Assembly (NCBI GenBank): GCA_045656705.1
Contig: JAZORR010000041.1
Coordinates: forward strand, 62,001 to 126,000
DNA length: 64,000 nt
Reading direction: 5' to 3'
Origin: RGIG4576 sp045656705
GTDB lineage: Bacteria; Bacteroidota; Bacteroidia; Bacteroidales; Muribaculaceae
A program made the position numbers and the translations under genes. The notes below the pieces were generated by a model that did no database searches, was not told where the DNA came from, and saw nothing but the letters and a program-made list of their open reading frames with translations. Shown here piece by piece: positions 44,143 through 52,483 of the stretch; within the stretch, counting starts at the first letter, position 1, and each line of letters opens with the position of its first letter.

Positions 44143-44183
44143 AAACGGTTATTTCCTTTTTGATATTAAGGAGATAACCGTTT
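44143..44183. terminator. Bidirectional terminator between the AlbA_2 gene and fbp
   Basis: AAACGGTTATTTCCTT (44143-44158) pairs with AAGGAGATAACCGTTT (44168-44183); A- and T-runs flank both sides, suiting the two convergent genes. Confidence 0.85.
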
Positions 44184-44203
44184 TTGTTATTAAGTAACGC
44201 TTT

Positions 44204-46207
44204 TTATTCGTGGATAATACCTGTGTGATAAGCGTAAAGTAGTTTCTTGAGGTCGGCAATCTGAGTTTTGATTTCTTTGCCTTTGTCGGTGTCTTTTACA
44301 AGCATACGGCGTGAACTCATTTCCACGATTTGAGTGGTGGACTTGATGTCGTGACCTTCGCTTACGGCTTGTTCGATAGATGTATATGGCTCGTGTTGCA
44401 CAAGTTGGAATCCACGAGAGTGATATACAAGTGTGTATCCGGCAATACCTGTTTTGGGTTGGTATGCCTTAGAGAATCCGCCGTCTATCACCATCATCTT
44501 ACCATTGGCACGGATTGGAGCCTCGCCTTTGAGGATACGCACAGGCACGTGACCATTGATGATGTGTCGGTGTGAACCTGTTACTCCAAATTCATCGAGA
44601 ATCATATCGCATATATCTTCACGGTTGCGAAGTGTGTAGTAGTGACCTTTTACTTCTTTTTTGGCTTCTTTATCGTCGATAAAATAGCTTTCGAATGTGG
44701 CCATTTTGTTCTTGTCGAATACAGGAGAATCTTTTCCACACCACAAATACCATGCATAGTCGAGAGCAAAACCATGATGCTCGTTATTGCTGTCATTGAA
44801 ATATGCTTCTCTGAGCAATGAACCTACTTTCTTGAAAAGTGCCTTACCCTTGAATGTTTCGCCTTCGATTTTCACTTCTTTAAATGTGCCATCTTCATTG
44901 AGAGGAATAGAAGCATGATATAGAAGGTTGGAATTCATCACAGTATACACACATCCGTTATGGAATAGGCATTGAGTGTGGCGATTGAGTTTTTCACTGC
45001 TTACGAATGAATTATGTAATTTTTGTACGATTTCACGTTCTTCAGGAGTGAGTTCGTATGGATTTTCAGGATTGATGGTAGGGAAAGATGTATCGTTGAG
45101 TACATATTCTTTGCCATCGATAGTGATAGTACCCTTTTCGAAGTCGATGAGATGAAGGAGTTTGCGATTATCCATTTCAAAGTCGGGACGACGATCTATG
45201 ATTTGTGCCTCAAGTTTGAATTGGATAATGCTGATAGCCTTATGCATTTGAGCCAACATTCTCAAAGTTTTTTCGGTGAATGGGTCGCCTTCGTTATTAA
45301 TAGGGGTGAATTTTGCACATTCATCGTTGGCGTACGCTTCCATAGCGAAAGTGGCAAGAGGAAGCAAACTTATTCCGTAGCCATCTTCGAGTACTGTGTG
45401 ATTGGCATAACGCAAAGCGAGACGTATCACATTAGCAATACAACAATCGTTGCCACTTACTGCACCCATCCATAGGATGTCGTGGTTACCCCATTGGATA
45501 TCGAAATTGTGATAATTGCATAGGATATCCATAATTTTGTCGGGACTCGGACCACGGTCGAATACGTCGCCGAGAATGTGCAAGTGGTCGATAACAAGTC
45601 GTTGTATCACACCACTTATGGCTGTAATGAAGTCTTCGGCACGACCTGTAGAGATGATAGTGCGTACTATCACATCCACATAGGCTTGCTTATTTGGCTC
45701 TACAGCATTTTCGTGAAGAAGTTCTTGTATGATATAAGAGAAATCTTTAGGAAGTGATTTGCTCACTTTCGAGCGAGAATATTTTGACGACACTGTGCGG
45801 CACACCATAACAAGGCGATTGATTGTAGTGAAAAACCAATCGTCCAATTTATCTGCTGGAGTGTTTTCTTTTACGAGTTTTAGCTTTTGCTCAGGGTAAT
45901 AGATGAGTGTGCATAGATCTTTTTGCTCATCTTTGTCGAGAGTGTCGTTATATATTTCGTTTACTTTACGCTTGATATTACCCGAAGCATTACGCAACAC
46001 ATGCTGAACGGCTTCGTATTCGCCATGAAGGTCGGCAAGGAAGTGTTCGGTGCCTTTGGGTAGGTTGAGGATAGCCTCAAGATTTATAATTTCGGTACTT
46101 GCCGCAGCAATAGTAGGGAAACTGCGAGAAAGTAATTGAAGGTAGCGTAAATCGTTCATTACAGCTTCCTCAGTGATTTCCTTATAGGTATGTTGATTGT
46201 ATTTCAT
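44204..46207 (-). CDS. fbp: Fructose-1,6-bisphosphatase, class III
   Basis: A 667-residue class III (Firmicutes-type) FBPase, the usual gluconeogenic phosphatase in Bacteroidales. It carries metallophosphoesterase motifs: FLADLHGEYEAVQHVLRNAS (about 57-76), the metal-binding HILGDVFDRGPSPDKIMD (about 215-232), QWGNHDILWMGA (about 239-250) and NGHVPVRILKGE (about 550). It removes the 1-phosphate from fructose 1,6-bisphosphate. Single gene; TATTTTTG at complement 46229-46236 is a likely -7 box. Confidence 0.95.
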   Translation of the reverse strand: MKYNQHTYKEITEEAVMNDLRYLQLLSRSFPTIAAASTEIINLEAILNLPKGTEHFLADLHGEYEAVQHVLRNASGNIKRKVNEIYNDTLDKDEQKDLCTLIYYPEQKLKLVKENTPADKLDDWFFTTINRLVMVCRTVSSKYSRSKVSKSLPKDFSYIIQELLHENAVEPNKQAYVDVIVRTIISTGRAEDFITAISGVIQRLVIDHLHILGDVFDRGPSPDKIMDILCNYHNFDIQWGNHDILWMGAVSGNDCCIANVIRLALRYANHTVLEDGYGISLLPLATFAMEAYANDECAKFTPINNEGDPFTEKTLRMLAQMHKAISIIQFKLEAQIIDRRPDFEMDNRKLLHLIDFEKGTITIDGKEYVLNDTSFPTINPENPYELTPEEREIVQKLHNSFVSSEKLNRHTQCLFHNGCVYTVMNSNLLYHASIPLNEDGTFKEVKIEGETFKGKALFKKVGSLLREAYFNDSNNEHHGFALDYAWYLWCGKDSPVFDKNKMATFESYFIDDKEAKKEVKGHYYTLRNREDICDMILDEFGVTGSHRHIINGHVPVRILKGEAPIRANGKMMVIDGGFSKAYQPKTGIAGYTLVYHSRGFQLVQHEPYTSIEQAVSEGHDIKSTTQIVEMSSRRMLVKDTDKGKEIKTQIADLKKLLYAYHTGIIHE

Positions 46208-46356
46208 TATTCAAAAACATTTGTTCCACAAAAATAATGAAAATCGTTGAGATAATAGCACATTTAAAGCGAATTTTTATTTAGTTAAAAGTTATAAGTG
46301 TAAGTTGGACGATATGAACTGTGTGAGGGAAGTAAGTAATTTGGAAATAAAAATAA

Positions 46357-46395
46357 GAAAAAAAACGAGATGCACTATGTGAAGGTGCGTCTCGT
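46357..46395 (-). terminator. Terminator of the pfs-luxS operon
   Basis: On the minus strand ACGAGACGCAC (46385-46395) pairs with GTGCATCTCGT (46365-46375), one G-U pair, followed by eight T (46357-46364). Confidence 0.85.
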
Positions 46396-46449
46396 TTACT
46401 GTTTTTGGGAAACTTGTGTAAATTTCCATTATAGAAGTGTATTCGCAAA

Positions 46450-46935
46450 TTATTCTTGTGGATAGGTTAGGTTTTCTGGCTGAAGGTTGAGGAGTACCTC
46501 ATTAAGGTATTTTTTAGCCTCAAAGCGTGCCATAGGCAGATTGTTGAGCGTGTAATTGCCACAATCGCGTGCATTTGCTCCTGGAATTTCGCCTTCGAAT
46601 GTGCTGATAAATTCAAATGTGTCTTGCATCAATTTTACAATGTGTGAAGATTCAAGATCGCCCTCAAGGATTAGGTAATTACCAGTACAGCATCCCATAG
46701 GTCCCCAATAGATAACCTTGCTTTTCCATTCGGGATGATTGCGAAGGAATGTAGCCGCGAGGTGCTCGATGGTGTGAAGAGCATCTTGATGCAAAACTGG
46801 TTCGCGATTAGGCTCTTTCATGCGAATGTCGAAAGTGGTGACAATATCGCCATTGGGCAAACTATCCTTGCGCGACACAAAGATGCCTCGCTTCATGATG
46901 AGGTGATTTATAGTAAAACTTGCTATCTTTTCCAT
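46450..46935 (-). CDS. luxS: S-ribosylhomocysteine lyase LuxS
   Basis: The 161-residue enzyme splits S-ribosylhomocysteine into homocysteine and DPD, the precursor of the AI-2 signal. The metal ligands are visible: H54 and H58 in DALHTIEHLAA and C125 in ANARDCGNYTL. The catalytic cysteine is C83 in GPMGCCTGNYL, and E57 is the general base. Length is normal. It starts 9 bp after the stop of pfs, which makes its substrate, so the two form an operon that detoxifies S-adenosylhomocysteine and may signal. Confidence 0.97.
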   Translation of the reverse strand: MEKIASFTINHLIMKRGIFVSRKDSLPNGDIVTTFDIRMKEPNREPVLHQDALHTIEHLAATFLRNHPEWKSKVIYWGPMGCCTGNYLILEGDLESSHIVKLMQDTFEFISTFEGEIPGANARDCGNYTLNNLPMARFEAKKYLNEVLLNLQPENLTYPQE

Positions 46936-46944
46936 ATTTTGCGA

Positions 46945-47625
46945 TTATTGAATTTTAGTAAGTAGGTCTTTCACAAGGTTGAATGTGTGAGCAGGAGCAT
47001 CTTGCCAGAAGTCGTTGTATTCTACAATGTTATCTTTTGATGCACCTGGAGAGTCGCTAATCACACGCATCACAAGCATTGGCACTTTGCGAAGGTAGCA
47101 CACTTGTGCAATAGTGGCCGATTCCATATCTACTGCAAGCACCTCTGGGAATGCCTTTTGAATGGCTTGCACTTCTTCGAGCGAAGCGATGAATTTATCG
47201 CCCGAGCAGATAAGCCCTTTCTTGATGTCGGGACGATTAGGGATAAGGTCGGTATATCGCTTGTCGCTTTCAAAATATAGAGGGTATCCCGAAGCCTCAC
47301 CATATTGAGTTCCTGGTCCACACCACACATCGTGATAGGCTATAGTGCTACCCACTATCACATCCATCACATGTGCATCTTGCGATGCTCCGCCTGCCAC
47401 GCCCGAATTTATCACAAGGTCGGGATTGTAGTGGTTGAGTAGGGTGAGCGTGCCTATTGCGGCATTCACCTTACCTATGCCACATTGCATAGCCACGATG
47501 TCGTTATCACCAATTTTTCCTGAGTGAAAAGTGAATCCGTCGATGGTTTCGCTCTTGATATCGCTTATCAATGGAAGGAGCAAATTCAGCTCTTTTCCCA
47601 TTGCTACAAGTATTGCTATTGTCAT
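46945..47625 (-). CDS. mtnN: 5'-methylthioadenosine/S-adenosylhomocysteine nucleosidase
   Basis: The 226-residue nucleosidase (also called Pfs) removes adenine from SAH and MTA. Family motifs are AMGKELNLLLPLI (1-20 region, with the catalytic glutamate), QCGIGKVNAAIGTL near residue 70, NSGVAGGASQDAHV near residue 93, and AVDMESATIAQVC and MRVISDSPG with the catalytic aspartate. It precedes luxS by 9 bp, and the promoter is a full consensus match 30-60 bp upstream. Confidence 0.96.
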   Translation of the reverse strand: MTIAILVAMGKELNLLLPLISDIKSETIDGFTFHSGKIGDNDIVAMQCGIGKVNAAIGTLTLLNHYNPDLVINSGVAGGASQDAHVMDVIVGSTIAYHDVWCGPGTQYGEASGYPLYFESDKRYTDLIPNRPDIKKGLICSGDKFIASLEEVQAIQKAFPEVLAVDMESATIAQVCYLRKVPMLVMRVISDSPGASKDNIVEYNDFWQDAPAHTFNLVKDLLTKIQ

Positions 47626-47656
47626 TATATAATTCTTTATGTATTAAAATTTGCTA

Positions 47657-47688
47657 CAAATTTAAGAAATTATTAATTTTACGGCAAA
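47657..47688 (-). promoter_or_regulatory. Promoter of pfs-luxS
   Basis: Minus strand: TTTG (47685-47688), 20 bp, TAAATTTG (47657-47664). Full match to the phylum consensus. Confidence 0.7.
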
Positions 47689-47706
47689 CAAATTAACTGA
47701 AACATC

Positions 47707-48375
47707 GTGTTACCAAAAATAATTATAGATAATCGTATCAAAGGTGTGTGTCCCGATATGCGTATCGGAGTGATTAGAGCCAAAGTGACTAACTGTGAAA
47801 CTTCGCCAGAACTCTGGACTGAAATAGAGCAGGCTGCTGCCGAAATTGTGGAGAAATACGAGTTGCTCGAGATTAATAAGCGTCCGGCTGTGGCTCAAAC
47901 TCGCACCCTCTATCGTGCACTTGGCAAAGATCCTAATCGCTACCGAGTGGCAAGTGAGGCATTGTGTCGTCGTGTCATTCGTGGACTTGGCTTGTATCGC
48001 ATAGATACGCTTGTCGATCTTATCAACCTTGTGTCGATGAAAACAGGTTATGCCATCAGTGGACTCGACGGCGATAAACTTGTGGGCGATACTCTCACTA
48101 TGGGCGTGGGCGAGGAAGGTGAAATGTATTGTGGCATTGGTCGTGGACAATTAAATATTGCTGGTATGCCTGTGTATCGCGATGCAGTGGGTGGTGTGGC
48201 CACTCCTACAAGCGACGAAGAACGCACCAAAATCACCCTCGATACTTGCACATTGCAAATGAATATCAATGGGTTCGGCCCTGAAATGCCAATGGAAGAG
48301 GCTGTGGCATGGAGCGTGGAACTATTACGCAAATATGCTGGTGCCACTGAGGTGGAAACTTGCATTGTGAGTTAG
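47707..48375 (+). CDS. B3/4 domain protein (tRNA synthetase B3/B4-like)
   Basis: A 222-residue protein covering one B3/4 domain, the editing domain fold of phenylalanyl-tRNA synthetase beta chains (RPAVAQTRTLYRALGKDPNR near residue 60, LVDLINLVSMKTGYAISGLD near 100). Stand-alone copies may edit or bind mischarged aminoacyl-tRNA; the exact job is not known. The start is a GTG at 47707; the first in-frame ATG is within CPDMRIG and would remove conserved sequence. The Sua5/YrdC gene follows by 26 bp. Confidence 0.82.
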   Translation: MLPKIIIDNRIKGVCPDMRIGVIRAKVTNCETSPELWTEIEQAAAEIVEKYELLEINKRPAVAQTRTLYRALGKDPNRYRVASEALCRRVIRGLGLYRIDTLVDLINLVSMKTGYAISGLDGDKLVGDTLTMGVGEEGEMYCGIGRGQLNIAGMPVYRDAVGGVATPTSDEERTKITLDTCTLQMNINGFGPEMPMEEAVAWSVELLRKYAGATEVETCIVS

Positions 48376-48401
48376 GAATTAGAAGTTAGGAGAGAGGAGT
48401 T

Positions 48402-49001
48402 ATGAAGATATTAAAGATTTATACGGAAAATCCCAACGACCGCCATATAGATGAGGCTGTGGAGGTGTTGCGCGATGGTGGAATCATCATTTATCCCACC
48501 GACACTTTGTATGCACTTGGGTGTGATGCTCTCAATAATCAAGCCATCGAGCGAATATGCAAACTCAAAGGGTTGAAAAGCGATAAAACCAATTTGTCTA
48601 TCATCTGCGAAGATATTTCGCAAGTGGCTGAGTATGCACGCATTGGAAATGATGTGTTCAAGATGATGCGTAGCAATCTGCCAGGTCCGTTCACATTCAT
48701 CTTGCCTGCACTTTCAGCCTTGCCAAAGGCGTTTAAAGGTCGCAAGACTGTGGGCGTGAGAGTACCTGACAATGCCATAGCACGATTGCTCGTGGAGCGA
48801 TTGGGAAATCCTATCCTTTCATCGTCGGTGAAGTGTGACGATGAAGACTACGGGTGCGAACCCGAACTCATAGCTCAATGTTATGATGGGGTAGAACTGA
48901 TACTCGACGCCGGACGCTCCGAAAGCATTCCTTCTACAGTGATAGATTGCACCAATGGAGAACTCGAAATCATCCGTCAAGGCAAAGGAGAACTCCAATA
49001 A
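48402..49001 (+). CDS. L-threonylcarbamoyladenylate synthase (Sua5/YciO/YrdC family)
   Basis: The 199-residue protein has the YrdC fold: VLRDGGIIIYPTDTLYALGCD (about 23-43), the KLKGLKSDKTNLSIIC nucleotide site (about 54-70), and GRKTVGVRVPDN with SSSVKCDDEDYG further on. The enzyme joins threonine, bicarbonate and ATP on the way to the tRNA modification t6A. It could instead be a YciO-type paralogue; the KxR/SxN residues look close to YrdC but I cannot settle it. An AGGAGAGAGGAG stretch precedes the ATG, an unusually strong purine-rich site for this phylum. Confidence 0.86.
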   Translation: MKILKIYTENPNDRHIDEAVEVLRDGGIIIYPTDTLYALGCDALNNQAIERICKLKGLKSDKTNLSIICEDISQVAEYARIGNDVFKMMRSNLPGPFTFILPALSALPKAFKGRKTVGVRVPDNAIARLLVERLGNPILSSSVKCDDEDYGCEPELIAQCYDGVELILDAGRSESIPSTVIDCTNGELEIIRQGKGELQ

Positions 49002-49091
49002 AGGTTTCGTGATGATGTGAAGAAAATGAAGAAAAAAGTTTTTTTTAAGAAATAATATCTTGAAAAATTTCTTTATTAATGAATAAATCTC

Positions 49092-49099
49092 TATTTTTG
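49092..49099 (+). promoter_or_regulatory. -7 box of mdh
   Basis: TATTTTTG matches TAnnTTTG, 54 bp before the ATG. No clear -33 TTTG. Confidence 0.45.
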
Positions 49100-49152
49100 T
49101 AGGACAAATAGATAAGTAAAAACTTATAATAACGAATTAATAAAAACAGATT

Positions 49153-50091
49153 ATGTCAAAAGTTACAGTTATCGGCGCTGGTAATGTGGGCGCAACTGCT
49201 GCTAATGTATTGGTACTTAGCCAAATCGCAGACGAAGTAGTTCTTCTTGATATCAAGGAAGGTGTATCAGAAGGTAAGGCAATGGATATTATGCAAACAG
49301 CAAATATCCTAAAGGTTAACACTACACTTAAGGGTGTTACTAACGACTATGCTGCTACTGCAGGTTCTGATGTTGTTGTTATCACTTCAGGTATTCCTCG
49401 TAAGCCAGGTATGACTCGTGAAGAACTTATCGGTGTAAACGCTGGTATCGTGAAGAGCGTAGTAAGCAACGTTATTGCTCACTCTCCTAATGCTATCATC
49501 GTGTGCGTAAGTAACCCAATGGATACAATGACTTACTTGATCCACAAGACAAGTGGTCTTCCAAAGAACCGTATCATCGGTATGGGTGGTGCTTTGGATA
49601 GCGCTCGTTTCCGTTACTACTTGACTCAAGCTCTAGGTGCTAATGTAAACGACGTTGACGGTATGGTAATCGGTGGTCACGGTGACACTACTATGATCCC
49701 TATGAAGCGTCTTGCTACTTACCGCGGTGTGCCTGTAAGCACTCTAATGGAAAAGGAAACTCTTGATAAGATCGCTGCTGACACTATGGTGGGTGGTGCT
49801 ACTCTTACTGGTCTTCTTGGCACAAGTGCTTGGTATGCTCCAGGTGCTGCTGCTGCTCAAGTGGTTAAGGCTTGTCTTCACAACGAAAAGCTTCTTCTTC
49901 CTTGCAGCGCATTGCTTGAAGGTGAATATGGTCACGAAGACGTATGCGTAGGTGTTCCTGTAATCCTTGGTAAGGACGGTATCGAAAAGGTAGTAGAAAT
50001 TGAACTTACTGCTGAAGAAAAGGAATTGTTCGATAAGAGCGTTGCTGCTTGTAAGAACACTAACGCTGCTCTTGAAGGTGCTTTGAACTAA
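49153..50091 (+). CDS. mdh: Malate dehydrogenase (LDH-like)
   Basis: A 312-residue NAD-dependent enzyme that interconverts malate and oxaloacetate. The dinucleotide-binding loop is VIGAGNVGATAANV, the active-site region has GGALDSARFRYYL and the catalytic histidine is H176 in IGGHGDTTMIP. Arginine in RKPGMTREEL belongs to the substrate loop and favours malate over lactate. Codon choice (many GCT, GGT, CTT, AAC) differs from neighbouring genes, as expected for high expression. Single gene with its own promoter box and terminator. Confidence 0.96.
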   Translation: MSKVTVIGAGNVGATAANVLVLSQIADEVVLLDIKEGVSEGKAMDIMQTANILKVNTTLKGVTNDYAATAGSDVVVITSGIPRKPGMTREELIGVNAGIVKSVVSNVIAHSPNAIIVCVSNPMDTMTYLIHKTSGLPKNRIIGMGGALDSARFRYYLTQALGANVNDVDGMVIGGHGDTTMIPMKRLATYRGVPVSTLMEKETLDKIAADTMVGGATLTGLLGTSAWYAPGAAAAQVVKACLHNEKLLLPCSALLEGEYGHEDVCVGVPVILGKDGIEKVVEIELTAEEKELFDKSVAACKNTNAALEGALN

Positions 50092-50121
50092 TCCATTAGT
50101 CAAAATACAACTAAACAAAAA

Positions 50122-50145
50122 GGGACTCCTCGTGAGTCTCTTTTT
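50122..50145 (+). terminator. mdh terminator
   Basis: GGGACTC (50122-50128) pairs with GAGTCTC (50134-50140), one G-U pair, followed by TTTTT. Its T-run overlaps the -33 box of the next promoter. Confidence 0.8.
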
Positions 50146-50174
50146 GCGTTTATGATAGTTTTGTGCTATATTTG
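50143..50174 (+). promoter_or_regulatory. Promoter of the lipoprotein thioredoxin gene
   Basis: TTTG (50143-50146), 20 bp, TATATTTG (50167-50174): full consensus match, 34 bp before the ATG. The -33 box is built from the T-run of the mdh terminator. Confidence 0.65.
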
Positions 50175-50208
50175 TGTTATTATTGTATAACTTTAAATTG
50201 AAACGATT

Positions 50209-50628
50209 ATGAAAAAGAAAATGAATGTGATGATCCTTTTGGTGGCAATGATGTTTGTGGCTGTGTCGTGCAATGCTGAGAAGGCTAAGCAAAACGAGGT
50301 GGCAGAGAGTGTGGAAGTTGTAGCTGATCCGGCGAAGGTGGAAACAGCTGAAGCTCAAGCATTGCCAAAGGTAATTGATTTCTATGCCACTTGGTGTGGA
50401 CCATGCAAAATGATAGCACCTATCATTGAGGAATTGGCTAAAGAATATGAAGGAAAAGTGATATTTGAAAAAGTGGATGTAGACGAGAATTCTGCGATGG
50501 CGCAAGAATATGATGTAGAGGCTATACCTACATTGGTGTTTATGAAAGCCGATGGCACTTACGAAAAGACTGTAGGATTCAAAGATAAAGAAGCCATAAA
50601 GGCAGAAATCGCCAAGATTATGGAATAA
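50209..50628 (+). CDS. Lipoprotein thioredoxin
   Basis: A 139-residue thioredoxin fused to a lipoprotein signal peptide. The lipobox VAVSC puts the lipidated cysteine at 21, followed by a flexible acidic linker (about 22-52) and a thioredoxin fold. The active site is WCGPC (C63, C66) and the cis-proline loop is VEAIPTLVFMK. It is therefore an envelope thiol-disulfide enzyme rather than the cytosolic thioredoxin. Its partner is unknown. Confidence 0.9.
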   Translation: MKKKMNVMILLVAMMFVAVSCNAEKAKQNEVAESVEVVADPAKVETAEAQALPKVIDFYATWCGPCKMIAPIIEELAKEYEGKVIFEKVDVDENSAMAQEYDVEAIPTLVFMKADGTYEKTVGFKDKEAIKAEIAKIME

Positions 50629-50674
50629 TCAATGGCTTGAAGGTAGTATTTACCTTTTGTCCTTAAAAAAAAAT

Positions 50675-50717
50675 AATAAGGAGACTGAAATCCATCGTAG
50701 ATTCCAGTCTCCTTATT
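50675..50717. terminator. Bidirectional terminator between thioredoxin and purT
   Basis: AATAAGGAGACTGAAATC (50675-50692) pairs with GATTCCAGTCTCCTTATT (50700-50717), nearly perfect, with A and T runs on either side. It serves two convergent genes. Confidence 0.85.
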
Positions 50718-50736
50718 CTATATATATGAATTTTAA

Positions 50737-51933
50737 TTATTCGCCGCGAGTGAGCACATTCACTGTGAGTGCTTCGTAAGCGCGTTCAACCTTAGCGCGA
50801 GCAGCTTCCACCGATTCGTCAGTAGCAAGGATTACACCCATGCGACGGTGACCGTTGATTTCTGGTTTACCGAAGATACGCATTTGCACACCTGGTTCGG
50901 CAAGCACTTTTTCAAGGTTGTCAAACTCTATACGGTTGGTTTCGCCTTCCACCACCACAGCACGCGATGCCGAAGGGCCGAAGAAACGGATTGAAGGAAT
51001 AGGTAAACCAAGTAGGGCACGAGCATGTAGTGCAAATTCGCTTTGGTCTTGTGAAATCATTGTCACCATACCTGTGTCGTGTGGACGAGGCGACACTTCG
51101 CTGAAAATCACTTCATCGCCTTTGATAAATAATTCCACTCCGAAGATACCATATCCGCCAAGTGCATCAGTCACCTTCTTGGCTATTTCTTGAGCCTTAA
51201 GAAGTGCTGCAGGCGTCATTGGTTGAGGCTGCCATGAATAGCGATAGTCGCCATCTATTTGAATGTGACCGATAGGTTCGCAATATTGAGTACCAAGAAT
51301 GTTGCGCACGGTGAGAAGAGTGATTTCATAGTCAAAATCCACAAATCCTTCCACAATCACACGACCAGCACCAGCACGTCCGCCTTCTTGTGCATTTTGC
51401 CATGCTGCTGCCACATCTTCTTGTTTTTTGATGGTGCTTTGTCCGTGTCCCGATGAACTCATAATAGGCTTAACCACGCATGGGATACCTATTTCTTCTA
51501 CTGCAGTGTAGAATTCTTCTTCGGTAGAAGCAAATTTATATCGAGATGTAGTGATGCCAAGTTCTTCGGCTGCAAGTCGGCGGATACCTTCGCGATTCAT
51601 AGTAAGCCATGCAGCATTGGCTGTAGGAGTCACATTATAACCTTCTTTTTCAAGTTCTACAAGCACTGGAGTGGCTATAGCTTCCACTTCAGGGATGATA
51701 TGGTCGGGTTGTTCGAGTTCGATCACTTCGCGTAGTTTTTCGCCATCAAGCATATTGAACACATGAAAATGATGAGCCACTTGCATTGCAGGGGCATTTG
51801 GATACTTGTCGCAAGCTACCACTTCCACGCCGAGACGCATAAGTTCGATTGCCACTTCTTTGCCAAGTTCTCCGCTACCAAGAAGCAGAGCTTTGCGACC
51901 AACACTGGTCATCAACGAGCCTATTTTAGCCAT
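50737..51933 (-). CDS. purT: Formate-dependent phosphoribosylglycinamide formyltransferase
   Basis: The 398-residue ATP-grasp enzyme adds a formyl group from formate to GAR in purine synthesis, an alternative to folate-dependent PurN. Features are the N-terminal GAR site LLLGSGELGKEVAIELMRLG (17-36), the ATP-grasp lid IPCVVKPIMSSSGHGQSTIK (about 150-170), and the metal-binding VIFSEVSPRPHDTGMVTM (about 265-285). Length is normal. It is monocistronic, with a consensus promoter about 45 bp upstream. Confidence 0.95.
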   Translation of the reverse strand: MAKIGSLMTSVGRKALLLGSGELGKEVAIELMRLGVEVVACDKYPNAPAMQVAHHFHVFNMLDGEKLREVIELEQPDHIIPEVEAIATPVLVELEKEGYNVTPTANAAWLTMNREGIRRLAAEELGITTSRYKFASTEEEFYTAVEEIGIPCVVKPIMSSSGHGQSTIKKQEDVAAAWQNAQEGGRAGAGRVIVEGFVDFDYEITLLTVRNILGTQYCEPIGHIQIDGDYRYSWQPQPMTPAALLKAQEIAKKVTDALGGYGIFGVELFIKGDEVIFSEVSPRPHDTGMVTMISQDQSEFALHARALLGLPIPSIRFFGPSASRAVVVEGETNRIEFDNLEKVLAEPGVQMRIFGKPEINGHRRMGVILATDESVEAARAKVERAYEALTVNVLTRGE

Positions 51934-51968
51934 AATGTTTATTTTGGTTTAAAAATTAATTTCTTACG

Positions 51969-52000
51969 CAAAATTACTAAAAATTATCGTATATACCAAA
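51969..52000 (-). promoter_or_regulatory. purT promoter
   Basis: Minus strand: TTTG (51997-52000), 20 bp, TAATTTTG (51969-51976). Full consensus match. No purine riboswitch-like fold was seen. Confidence 0.65.
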
Positions 52001-52022
52001 TTCCCCATTCGATGCTATACAA

Positions 52023-52055
52023 AGAAAGGGAAAGCAATATGCCTTCCCTTTCTTA
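52023..52055 (-). terminator. Terminator of the small wHTH gene
   Basis: On the minus strand AAGAAAGGGAA (52045-52055) pairs with TTCCCTTTCTT (52023-52033) around an 11-nt loop, just downstream of the wHTH stop. The T-run after it is short. Confidence 0.6.
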
Positions 52056-52085
52056 TATAAATGTAATGTTTCTTTGAAATCAAAA

Positions 52086-52286
52086 TTAGATAAGTGAAAT
52101 CACGATTTCTTCTTCTGTTTCGTTGATGTTAAGTTTACCTTCGCGAGCTAACCAACCGATTGCAGCGTAAAGTTCCTTTTCCTTAAGCTTTGTAGCTTTC
52201 TTTAGGGCCTTCATATTCAAAGCACCTTGTTCGTTTAGAGCTGTCCATGCTTTACCAGCCCATTCGCCAATAATTTCTACGTTCAT
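52086..52286 (-). CDS. Small winged helix-turn-helix protein (DUF2582/PF10771)
   Basis: A 66-residue protein that is a single winged helix: NVEIIGEWAGKAWTALNEQG, then ALKKATKLKEKELYAAIGWL as the likely recognition helix, and a wing EGKLNINETEEEIVISLI. I chose the ATG at 52286 (MNVEII); the longer frame starting at 52364 adds 26 residues that cross a TAATTTTG -7-like box (complement 52335-52342). It is probably a DNA-binding regulator; the target is unknown. Confidence 0.85.
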   Translation of the reverse strand: MNVEIIGEWAGKAWTALNEQGALNMKALKKATKLKEKELYAAIGWLAREGKLNINETEEEIVISLI

Positions 52287-52469
52287 TAGTAATAAAAAAA
52301 TAGTTAATAAATTGTATTTTCTCAAATATCGGTGCAAAATTACACATTTTTTACGAATAATCACATATTAAGGGGGATAAAAATGCGTGACCCCCCTGAA
52401 ATTTAAGCAATTTCTTGAAAAATGACCTAAATTCAAGATGAAATATGGAGGTTTTACCTTTAATTGTTG

Positions 52470-52477
52470 TATCTTTG
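52470..52477 (+). promoter_or_regulatory. -7 box of rsgA, almost at the start codon
   Basis: TATCTTTG matches TAnnTTTG and ends only 6 bp before the ATG at 52484, so the mRNA would have almost no 5' leader. It also rules out the in-frame ATG at 52445. Confidence 0.55.
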
Positions 52478-52483
52478 CAAGAT

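Noticed and set aside
49744..50505. A 253-residue minus-strand frame
   Set aside because: It overlaps mdh, a terminator, a promoter and the thioredoxin gene, all on the other strand.
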